A DNA stretch of 5,626 bases from Bacillota bacterium (lineage in GTDB: Bacteria > Bacillota > Dethiobacteria > DTU022): the NCBI GenBank assembly GCA_012797095.1, contig JAAZPS010000144.1, forward strand, positions 1 to 5,626, given 5' to 3'. The position numbers and the translations under genes are program-made. Positions 1 to 5,087 of the stretch are shown piece by piece; positions within the stretch are counted from its first letter, which is position 1; each line of letters begins with the position of its first letter. Under the pieces are notes generated by a model. It worked only from the letters and a program-made list of their open reading frames with translations, made no database searches and was not told the DNA's origin.

Positions 1-1391
1 AATGCGGCGGCAAGCTCATCGATGAGCCGGGCCAGCGTCTCCCGGGCATCTCCCAAAAAGAGCCGGACATGCTCCATCCGGTAAAGGGGGTTCTCGACCC
101 CTGAATAACCCGGATTCAGGTCCAGATTGAACACCAGGACCTGGCGGGCCTCTTCCACGTTCAGCACCGGCATTCCGTAGATCGGTGTTCCCTCGACGGT
201 GTTGGCCGCCGGGTTGACCACATCGCAGGCGCCGATGATAATGGCGAGATCGGTTTCGGCAAATTCCGGGTTGATCTGCTCCATCTCGCAGAGCTTTTCA
301 TAGGGGATCTCGACTTCAGCCAGCAGGACGTTCATATGCCCGGGCATCCTCCCGGCAACGGGATGAATTGCAAATTTCAACTCCACGCCCCTTTTCTCCC
401 ATCGATCGACCAGCTCTTTTACCTTCTTCTGGGCCTGGGCCAGGGCCATGCCGTAGCCGGGAACAATGATTATCTTTTTTGCTGTTGCCAGGATCTGCCT
501 GAAGGAGGGTGCCGCCACCCCCTCTTTTTCTTTCCTTTCTGCCGGTTCTCCTTCATCCGGGGGAGCGGCATAGGTGCCGCTGGAACCGCTGAAGATACTG
601 GCCAATGAGCGGTTCATCGCGCGGCACATGATCCGGGTCAGGATAAAACCGGAAGCGCCGACGATGGCGCCCACGGCTACCAGCAGCGGCTCTCCGATGG
701 TGAAACCGCAGATCGCTCCGGCCAGTCCGGAGAAGGAGTTGAGCAGGGAGATGGTGATCGGCATATCGGCACCGCCGACGCGAAGGGCCAAAAGGACCCC
801 GTAGAGCAGCGCAAGAAAAAGCACCCCGGTGGAAAAAAGCGCGCTCAACGGCGGGACCGGCCTGGACAGCGCTGCTGCGGAAAGGGCTGCTATCAGGATG
901 ATGGTGCCATTGGCCAGCAGCCGGTGCCCTTTCAAGAGTACCGGCTGCTGCACGATCCGCCGGTCCAGTTTCAGGGCGGCGACGATGCTACCGCTCAAGG
1001 TGATCCCGCCGATGATCAGCGCCAGTTGGCCGGCAACCCGGCTGAAATGCTCCAGGGCGGCGTATCTTTCCACGATCTCGATCATCGCCACCAGCGCCGA
1101 GGCGCCGCCGCCGAGTCCGTTGAGCAGCGCCACCATCTGGGGCATCTGCAGCATCGTTACTCTCACGGCCAGCAGATAACCGGCCAGGCTGCCGGCGGCG
1201 ACAGCGGCCCAGATCAGCGGCAGGCTGATGATATCGTTATGCCACAGCACCAGCAGCACAGCGGCGATCAGGCTCAGGGCGCTGAGCCGGTTGCCCCGAA
1301 CGGCGCTCCGGGGTGAGCTCATCCAGCTGATCCCCAGCAGGATCAGTCCGCCGAGAACGATGGAGGCGACGATATAGAGCTGCTGCTGCAA
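1..1391 (-). CDS. pntB: NAD(P) transhydrogenase subunit beta (PntB), C-terminal end cut by the window edge
   Basis: This is the membrane and NADP(H)-binding subunit of proton-translocating transhydrogenase, which drives NADH + NADP+ to NAD+ + NADPH using inward proton flow. The frame stays open to the left edge, giving 463 visible residues; E. coli PntB has 462, so only a few codons are missing. Residues ~5-262 form the multi-helix membrane domain, with the conserved GGADMP (207-211) and LLNSFSG (216-222). A charged linker (~268-300) leads to domain III, which shows the NADP-binding GYGMALAQAQ (312-321), the GRMPGHMNVLLAE stretch (347-359), VVNPAA (391-396) and YGMPVL (405-410). I chose TTG at 1391 because AGGGGGTG lies six bases upstream. 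A GTG at 1400 is the alternative, but has no Shine-Dalgarno at usable distance. Asn91 stands where E. coli has the proton-channel His91, and Cys389 sits in the usual GANDVVNP motif. It follows pntAB by 12 bases. Confidence 0.96.
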   Translation of the reverse strand, partial: MQQQLYIVASIVLGGLILLGISWMSSPRSAVRGNRLSALSLIAAVLLVLWHNDIISLPLIWAAVAAGSLAGYLLAVRVTMLQMPQMVALLNGLGGGASALVAMIEIVERYAALEHFSRVAGQLALIIGGITLSGSIVAALKLDRRIVQQPVLLKGHRLLANGTIILIAALSAAALSRPVPPLSALFSTGVLFLALLYGVLLALRVGGADMPITISLLNSFSGLAGAICGFTIGEPLLVAVGAIVGASGFILTRIMCRAMNRSLASIFSGSSGTYAAPPDEGEPAERKEKEGVAAPSFRQILATAKKIIIVPGYGMALAQAQKKVKELVDRWEKRGVELKFAIHPVAGRMPGHMNVLLAEVEIPYEKLCEMEQINPEFAETDLAIIIGACDVVNPAANTVEGTPIYGMPVLNVEEARQVLVFNLDLNPGYSGVENPLYRMEHVRLFLGDARETLARLIDELAAA

Positions 1392-1397
1392 CTGCGG

Positions 1398-1405
1398 CAC
1401 CCCCT
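1398..1405 (-). promoter_or_regulatory. Ribosome binding site deciding the pntB start
   Basis: The minus strand reads AGGGGGTG, followed by six bases and then TTG (1391-1389). It overlaps the last two bases of the pntAB stop codon (TAG, 1406-1404). This spacing favours TTG over the GTG at 1400, which lies inside the site itself, and suggests that pntB translation is coupled to pntAB. Confidence 0.6.
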
Positions 1406-1676
1406 AGCGTCTGAACATCTTCAGCATCCGGTCGGTGATGGTGAATCCACCGACCAGGTTGATCGAGGCAAGCATGATGGCGAGAAATCCCAGAATCCGG
1501 CTCCCGGAGGCCGCCGCAGCTGCGGCAGAGACGAGCGCACCGAGCAGGGTTACCCCCGAGATGGCGTTTGTCCCGGACATCAGCGGGGTATGCAGCAGGG
1601 AGGGAACCTCCCTGATGATGATATATCCGAGCGAAGAGGCACCGACAAAAACAGCAAGCAGCAGCAGAGGATTCAT
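1404..1676 (-). CDS. pntAB: NAD(P) transhydrogenase subunit alpha 2, small membrane subunit (PntAB)
   Basis: This 90-residue membrane protein corresponds to the C-terminal membrane part of the fused E. coli PntA. It joins beta to form the proton path in the cytoplasmic membrane. Three hydrophobic helices are visible (~3-22, ~37-56 and ~60-79). Between the first two lies the family signature LLHTPLMSGTNAISG (27-41), and the basic end KMFRR follows the last helix. Start choice: ATG at 1676 has a textbook AGGAGG six bases upstream; an in-frame TTG at 1709 would overlap the pntAA stop and add 11 residues that are not typical of the family. The second helix carries an unusual run of six alanines (51-56). 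Ser40 follows NAI, where, as I recall, many split-type enzymes (Thermus, mycobacteria) have a histidine. It lies 29 bases after pntAA and 12 before pntB, clearly in one operon. Confidence 0.94.
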   Translation of the reverse strand: MNPLLLLAVFVGASSLGYIIIREVPSLLHTPLMSGTNAISGVTLLGALVSAAAAAASGSRILGFLAIMLASINLVGGFTITDRMLKMFRR

Positions 1677-1682
1677 CTTCAG

Positions 1683-1688
1683 CCTCCT
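1683..1688 (-). promoter_or_regulatory. Ribosome binding site deciding the pntAB start
   Basis: A perfect AGGAGG on the minus strand sits six bases before ATG 1676. It fixes that codon as the start rather than the in-frame TTG at 1709. Confidence 0.75.
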
Positions 1689-1705
1689 GTGAACTGCAGG
1701 GTGAT

Positions 1706-2881
1706 TCAAACGAGGCCCATGGCCTCCTTTGCTCCGACGTGAAGGAGCTGCCCCTTCCAGGTGACGATGGATGAGGCGATGATCTCATCTTCTGGATCCA
1801 GATCGATGCGGCCGTCCCGGACAAGGTAGGCTGCATAATTGTAGATATTTCTGGCGAGCATCTGTGTGGAGCTGATCGGAAGCAGCCCCGGGATATTGGT
1901 GGTTCCTTCGATGCTCACACCGTGCTGCTCGATGATCTTGCCGCTGACGGTGAGCTCGCAGTTGCCGCCCTGATCGATGGCCACATCCACGATCGCCGAA
2001 CCCGGCGCCATCTGCCGGACCATCTCCCCGGTCAGCAGCACCGGGGCCAGCCTCCCGGGGATCAGCGCCATGGAGACGATAATATCTGCTCTCTCTGCGG
2101 TTTCAGCGATCGCCTCCCGTTCCCTCTGCAGCCATTCCGGAGGCAGCGCTCTGGCGTAACCGCCCTCACCGACAGCGATAGCGGCGGGAACCCCGGTTTC
2201 AACGATCTTCGCTCCCAGGCTCCGGGCATGTTCCGCGGCCTCGGGACGGATATCGACTGCTGTGACAACTGCGCCCAGTCTCCTGCCTGTGGCGATCGCT
2301 TGCAGACCGGCCACTCCGGCACCCAGCACCAGAATCTGGGCCGGCTTGATCGTTCCTACCGCCGAGCCGATCATCGGGAGGAAGCGGGCGATCCGGTTTG
2401 CCGCCAGCAGCACTGCTTTGTAGCCGGCCACGGTGCTCATCGAGGTCAGGGCATCCATCGACTGGGCCCGCGGGAGCCGCGGGATCCCATCGAGGGTCAG
2501 ACTGGTTACCCCCTGCGCCAGCAGCTTTCTCACCATCGCATGATTTGCCGGGGCCGCGGGGTGCAGGAACGTGATCAGCAGCTGTCCCGGTTTCATCATC
2601 TCCACTTCATGCTTCTTCTCTGCCGGATTGAACAGCGGTTCCTTCGCTTTCAACACCAGATCAGCCTCGGCATAGAGGAAGGCAACCCCTTCAACGATGC
2701 GCGCACCAGCCCTCCGGAAGTCATCATCAGTGAAAAAAGCACCGTCACCGGCACTTTTTTCGACCAGAACCGTTGCCCCACCGTTCACGAATTGCTCCAC
2801 CGTTTCCGGAGTTGCCGCCACCCGTCTTTCTCCGGGCATGATCTCCTTGGGAATGGCGATCGTGAGCCCCCTGAACTGCAT
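1706..2881 (-). CDS. pntAA: NAD(P) transhydrogenase subunit alpha 1, NAD(H)-binding (PntAA)
   Basis: This 391-residue soluble protein is domain I of transhydrogenase: it binds NAD(H) on the cytoplasmic face and exchanges hydride with the NADP(H) domain of PntB. The length matches the stand-alone alpha1 of split enzymes such as that of Rhodospirillum rubrum. The N-terminal half belongs to the alanine dehydrogenase/PNT family (IAIPKE, 8-13; PGERRVAATPE, 16-26). The stretch RLPRAQSMD (135-143) keeps the R, Q and D spacing of the RQD loop that approaches the nicotinamide during hydride transfer. The Rossmann fold follows, with GAGVAG (187-192) and the acidic Asp210 at the end of the second strand, as expected for NAD rather than NADP. 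The C-terminal part has NIPGLLPISSTQ (329-340). Start: ATG preceded by GGGGAGGT at seven bases. It ends 29 bases before pntAB. Confidence 0.97.
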   Translation of the reverse strand: MQFRGLTIAIPKEIMPGERRVAATPETVEQFVNGGATVLVEKSAGDGAFFTDDDFRRAGARIVEGVAFLYAEADLVLKAKEPLFNPAEKKHEVEMMKPGQLLITFLHPAAPANHAMVRKLLAQGVTSLTLDGIPRLPRAQSMDALTSMSTVAGYKAVLLAANRIARFLPMIGSAVGTIKPAQILVLGAGVAGLQAIATGRRLGAVVTAVDIRPEAAEHARSLGAKIVETGVPAAIAVGEGGYARALPPEWLQREREAIAETAERADIIVSMALIPGRLAPVLLTGEMVRQMAPGSAIVDVAIDQGGNCELTVSGKIIEQHGVSIEGTTNIPGLLPISSTQMLARNIYNYAAYLVRDGRIDLDPEDEIIASSIVTWKGQLLHVGAKEAMGLV

Positions 2882-2888
2882 CGGTCCA

Positions 2889-2896
2889 ACCTCCCC
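2889..2896 (-). promoter_or_regulatory. Ribosome binding site of pntAA
   Basis: The minus strand reads GGGGAGGT seven bases before ATG 2881, a near-ideal site that supports this start. Confidence 0.7.
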
Positions 2897-2909
2897 GGGG
2901 ATTGATCAT

Positions 2910-2934
2910 TTCCCGGATATACTTCTACCGGGAA
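2910..2934. repeat. Perfect inverted repeat upstream of pntAA
   Basis: TTCCCGG (2910-2916) and CCGGGAA (2928-2934) are perfect complements around an 11-base spacer. The repeat lies in the 74-base gap between the Gate-type gene stop and the pntAA start, ending 29 bases from the ATG. No T-run follows it on either strand, so it is not an ordinary intrinsic terminator. It could be a regulator-binding site or an mRNA 5' stem; the sequence alone does not decide. Confidence 0.5.
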
Positions 2935-2955
2935 CAGCAAAATCCTGTTTTTAAA

Positions 2956-3441
2956 TCATTTCCCTGCTTCTGGCTGCCTTCCGGGATTGCTCCGTCTGGA
3001 AAGTAGATCCATTCCCCAGGCAGCCAATCTGGTCAAGAGAAGCGCCAGGCTGAAGCGGACCAGCACAATTATCAGCGGGTTTGCGCCGAAAGCGGAGAAG
3101 ATCAGCGTATCCTCGATCAGCGAGTGGCTGATGCTCAGGAAGATACCGATGAGCAGAAGATCTCTTCTCTCCAGGTAACCTTCACGGGCGTAATCGACAA
3201 TCAGCGCCGATCCGTAGACGATCCCGAAGCAGAGGCCGACCAGAAGCGGAAATGCTGCTTCCAGGGGGAGGGTTAAAAAATCGAGCAGCCGCTTGATCCT
3301 TCTGGAAAACAGATCGAGAATATTGTAGTGGCGGGCGATCTCAACGGCGATCATGATCGGAACAAGATAGAGCGCGATCCGCAGGATGGTTCTGGCTCCC
3401 CCGGCCAGACCGCTTCCAAGTATGGTCAGAACCGCCTCCAT
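2956..3441 (-). CDS. Small nucleoside-recognition (Gate) domain membrane protein, second of a pair
   Basis: This 161-residue integral membrane protein resembles the Gate/nucleoside recognition domain family; no substrate is established for such stand-alone halves. It has about four hydrophobic segments (~18-36, ~58-82, ~94-118, ~122-146), a strongly basic loop after the first (R47, R48, K50, R51) and a hydrophilic basic tail (~148-161). LTLPLEAAFPLLVG (56-69) is shared in the same register with the neighbouring protein, and a later HSLIEDTLIFSAFG (106-119) matches it in pattern. His106 and Asp111 are polar residues inside a hydrophobic segment and may be functional. ATG 3441 has GGAGG ten bases upstream, overlapping the end of the previous gene, which stops six bases away, so the two are probably translated together. 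It does not show the SpmA/SpmB sequences I remember. A transport or channel role is inference. Confidence 0.85.
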   Translation of the reverse strand: MEAVLTILGSGLAGGARTILRIALYLVPIMIAVEIARHYNILDLFSRRIKRLLDFLTLPLEAAFPLLVGLCFGIVYGSALIVDYAREGYLERRDLLLIGIFLSISHSLIEDTLIFSAFGANPLIIVLVRFSLALLLTRLAAWGMDLLSRRSNPGRQPEAGK

Positions 3442-3447
3442 CTCTTT

Positions 3448-3885
3448 TCAGCCTCCGATCATGGTGTAAAATGCATTCAGCAAAAAGCCTGCCAGAAAGG
3501 CTGTCGCCAGCCGGAGCAGGATCGATTGGTAGATCTTGAGGCCGGTGCTGCTGCAGATTGCCGATTCGATGGGCAGCTCATGGCAGATCCCGAGGATCAG
3601 CGCGAAAACAGTTATCTGGCGGGCGCTGAGCGACATATTGGCGATCACGCCGAGGGAGGCGTAAAAATTGGTCCAGAAACCGAGCATCAACGGCAGCACC
3701 GCTTCTCCGGGCAGTCCAAGCCAGGAGGTGACCGGTGCGCAGAAGGCGGCGGCCGGTTCAAGAAGATCATAATACTCGAGAAGATGCAATAGTAATGTTA
3801 CCGGGATGATGATCCTGGTCAGGAACCAGAGCACCCGCAAACTCTTTTGAAAACCCGATTTGATCGGTGTGATCAGACTGGACAA
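3448..3885 (-). CDS. Small nucleoside-recognition (Gate) domain membrane protein, first of a pair
   Basis: This 145-residue membrane protein is paralogous to the next gene. Hydrophobic segments lie at ~19-37, ~62-83, ~91-112 and ~121-140. The N-terminus is basic (K9, K14, R17) and the first loop is acidic (E37, D40, E43), the reverse of its partner. LGLPGEAVLPLMLG (56-69) aligns with partner residues 56-69 without a gap. HELPIESAICSSTG (102-115) aligns with partner 106-119, so His102 and Glu107 match His106 and Asp111. The start is TTG at 3885, supported by AGAGG seven bases upstream; the next possible start, a GTG at codon 18, would cut into the first helix. It is the first gene of the minus-strand block and faces the 311-base divergent intergenic region. 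The substrate is unknown; the two products probably form a heteromer. Confidence 0.84.
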   Translation of the reverse strand: MSSLITPIKSGFQKSLRVLWFLTRIIIPVTLLLHLLEYYDLLEPAAAFCAPVTSWLGLPGEAVLPLMLGFWTNFYASLGVIANMSLSARQITVFALILGICHELPIESAICSSTGLKIYQSILLRLATAFLAGFLLNAFYTMIGG

Positions 3886-3892
3886 TGGTAAG

Positions 3893-3897
3893 CCTCT
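3893..3897 (-). promoter_or_regulatory. Ribosome binding site supporting a TTG start
   Basis: AGAGG on the minus strand lies seven bases before TTG 3885. No in-frame ATG lies nearby, so this site is the main support for the start of the first Gate-type gene. Confidence 0.5.
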
Positions 3898-3975
3898 TTC
3901 TGCGATCAGTTGCTTCGATCATACTCATTCCATAGCAGCTTCCGTTTACCTGCCGGGAAGCCTTTTCTCCGGCGA

Positions 3976-4003
3976 AATATATTTCTCATTCTTTACCCTG
4001 CAA
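3976..4003 (-). promoter_or_regulatory. Candidate sigma-70-type promoter for the minus-strand block
   Basis: On the minus strand, TTGCAG (4003-3998) is followed after 16 bases by TATATT (3981-3976). The -10 matches five of six consensus bases; the -35 matches only the TTG. Transcription would start about 80 bases before TTG 3885. The inverted repeat ACCCT/AGGGT (3995-4013) overlaps the -35 and could be an operator. Nothing beyond the sequence match supports it. Confidence 0.35.
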
Positions 4004-4057
4004 AATAAAGGGTTATCTCACCGGATCAAGAAATTCTTATGACAAAGCATTGAAAAT

Positions 4058-4128
4058 GCCGGTGCAAGCGGCCGGGTGGGGGTGATTGCAAAGATCGTCG
4101 ATCGGTGAAACCGGACGATATCACCGGC
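4058..4128 (+). other. Candidate structured leader or operator before the phosphodiesterase gene
   Basis: GCCGGTG (4058-4064) is perfectly complementary to CACCGGC (4122-4128) and would close a domain. Inside it, ATCGTC (4094-4099) pairs with GACGAT (4114-4119), and stacked above is CGGT (4103-4106) with ACCG (4110-4113) around a GAA loop. That makes ten pairs with a three-base bulge. A weaker pairing, CAA (4065-4067) with TTG (4086-4088), would add a second arm. CGGTGA (4103-4108) can instead pair with TCACCG (4121-4126), so alternative folds compete. It resembles no riboswitch I can name. It is drawn on the plus strand because it precedes the phosphodiesterase start by 69 bases, but a protein-binding DNA site is equally possible. 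Confidence 0.35.
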
Positions 4129-4180
4129 TCCCTTGAGCGATGATATCCTTATTTGATCAACCGGCAGGCCTTTTAACTGA

Positions 4181-4186
4181 AAGGAG
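4181..4186 (+). promoter_or_regulatory. Ribosome binding site of the phosphodiesterase gene
   Basis: AAGGAG lies seven bases before GTG 4194 and ten before ATG 4197, so it supports a start at one of these two adjacent codons rather than at ATG 4140. CCTTT (4169-4173) can pair with AAAGG (4180-4184) and would cover the site. Confidence 0.65.
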
Positions 4187-4196
4187 ATGGTTGGTG

Positions 4197-5087
4197 ATGT
4201 TGAAAGTTCTCAGTTTCATCGGCAAGCTGATCCTTTGGCTGGTGGCGGCGGTGATCGCCGTGATTGCCCTGGCGGTTCTGGTGGTGGCGATCCGTTACTG
4301 GACCTGGACCCCCGATCCCCTGGCCGATCTTTACGATGGACACCCTCTGCTCAACTTTGCCCATCGCGGCGCCCAGGAAGCGGCCCCCGAAAATACGCTC
4401 TCCGCCTTCCTGGCAGCCGAGGGGATGGGTGCGCATGGGATTGAACTCGATGTGATCCTCTCCCGGGACGGCGAGTTGGTTGTGATTCATGATTATGAAC
4501 TGGAACGGACCACGGACGGCGAGGGTCAGGTGAAGGATCGAACCGTGGCCGAGCTCAAGAAATTGGACGCCGGGGCGTGGTTTGATGAGGCCTATACCGG
4601 AGAACGTATCCCTACATTTGAAGAGGTTGTCACGATCATCGAACCGCAAACGCGGCTCAATATCGAGTTGAAAACAGAGACCCCTGCTACCGACGGGCTT
4701 GAACTGGCGGTGGTGGAGGCGATCCGGAAGCACGATCTCTATGGCCGGGTGATCGTCTCCTCGTTCAACCCTGTTGCCCTGATGCGGATCAAGCATGCCG
4801 ACAGGGATATTCCGGTAGGGCTGCTCTATGCGCCGGATCTGCCCCGTTACCTGAGCGAAGGTTGGTTCATCCCCCTGCTCCGGCCCGAGGCGCTTCATCC
4901 GGAGCAGCGGATGGTCGATCAAAAATATATGGAATGGGCGCGGAAGAAGGGCTACCGGGTCAACGTCTGGACGGTCAACGAGGCCGCCGATTTCAAGCAG
5001 ATGCTCGATCTGAAAGTTGATGGGATCATCACCGATCGGCCCAACCGACTGCTCGAGCTGATGCAGGAGCGCGGACTGGCCGATTAA
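4197..5087 (+). CDS. Membrane-anchored glycerophosphodiester phosphodiesterase
   Basis: This 296-residue enzyme belongs to the GDPD family, which hydrolyses glycerophosphodiesters from phospholipid turnover to sn-glycerol 3-phosphate and an alcohol. An uncleaved-looking hydrophobic helix (~10-32) after a short basic N-terminus suggests an anchor, with the catalytic domain probably outside the cytoplasm. The domain starts at ~51 and shows HRG (56-58), PENT (64-67), ELD (83-85) and HD (98-99). His56 and His98 are the expected catalytic pair, and Glu83 and Asp85 the expected metal ligands. LNIELKT (154-160), VSSFNP (187-192), VNVWTVN (255-261) and GIITDRP (276-282) complete the TIM-barrel signature. 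All key residues seem present. The start is ATG 4197, using AAGGAG at 4181; GTG 4194 is equally possible. An in-frame ATG at 4140 would add 19 non-family residues before the anchor. It stands alone on this strand and converges on queG with overlapping stops. Confidence 0.94.
   Translation: MLKVLSFIGKLILWLVAAVIAVIALAVLVVAIRYWTWTPDPLADLYDGHPLLNFAHRGAQEAAPENTLSAFLAAEGMGAHGIELDVILSRDGELVVIHDYELERTTDGEGQVKDRTVAELKKLDAGAWFDEAYTGERIPTFEEVVTIIEPQTRLNIELKTETPATDGLELAVVEAIRKHDLYGRVIVSSFNPVALMRIKHADRDIPVGLLYAPDLPRYLSEGWFIPLLRPEALHPEQRMVDQKYMEWARKKGYRVNVWTVNEAADFKQMLDLKVDGIITDRPNRLLELMQERGLAD

Larger units (their letters stand above)
3886..4196. other. Divergent intergenic region with control elements
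   Basis: These 311 bases separate two divergent genes and hold no convincing coding sequence. The left half (about 3960-4060) is AT-rich and carries a candidate promoter for the minus-strand block plus small inverted repeats: ACCCT/AGGGT at 3995-3999 and 4009-4013, and GCATT/AATGC at 4047-4051 and 4055-4059. The right half (about 4058-4196) is GC-rich and able to fold. No clear plus-strand -35/-10 pair was found. GATC occurs about six times here. Confidence 0.6.

Noticed and set aside
1240..1265. CAG/CAC-rich repeat resembling a microsatellite
   Set aside because: It encodes Leu/Val-rich membrane helix residues of PntB with ordinary CTG and GTG codons; it is not a true tandem repeat.
1237..1836. 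A 199-codon minus-strand frame spanning pntAB and the ends of its neighbours
   Set aside because: It overlaps three well-supported genes in another frame and has no recognisable domain.
1922..2905. A 327-codon plus-strand open frame opposite pntAA
   Set aside because: It is the antisense shadow of a certain gene. The protein is rich in R, H, Q and G with no family likeness, as expected from reversed high-GC codons.
2933..2953. AACAG/CTGTT hairpin followed by TTTTTAA on the plus strand
   Set aside because: The stem has only five pairs and no plus-strand gene ends there, so it is not supported as a terminator.
2956..3885. Spore maturation proteins SpmA/SpmB
   Set aside because: Both pairs belong to the broad nucleoside-recognition group, but the NFFGLGNAATPLG stretch I remember from SpmA is absent and both proteins are shorter.
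4047..4128. Known riboswitch (cyclic di-GMP or cobalamin type)
   Set aside because: TTGCAAAG and GGTGCAAGC resemble fragments of those cores, but the rest of the conserved bases and helix order do not match.
4140..4196. Extended N-terminus of the phosphodiesterase from ATG 4140
   Set aside because: There is no Shine-Dalgarno before 4140. The extra 19 residues precede a membrane anchor that starts naturally at 4197, and AAGGAG at 4181 serves the later start.
4173..4922. A 249-codon minus-strand open frame opposite the phosphodiesterase gene
   Set aside because: It is antisense to a clear GDPD protein, has low-complexity composition, and its start lies inside the coding region with no ribosome binding site.
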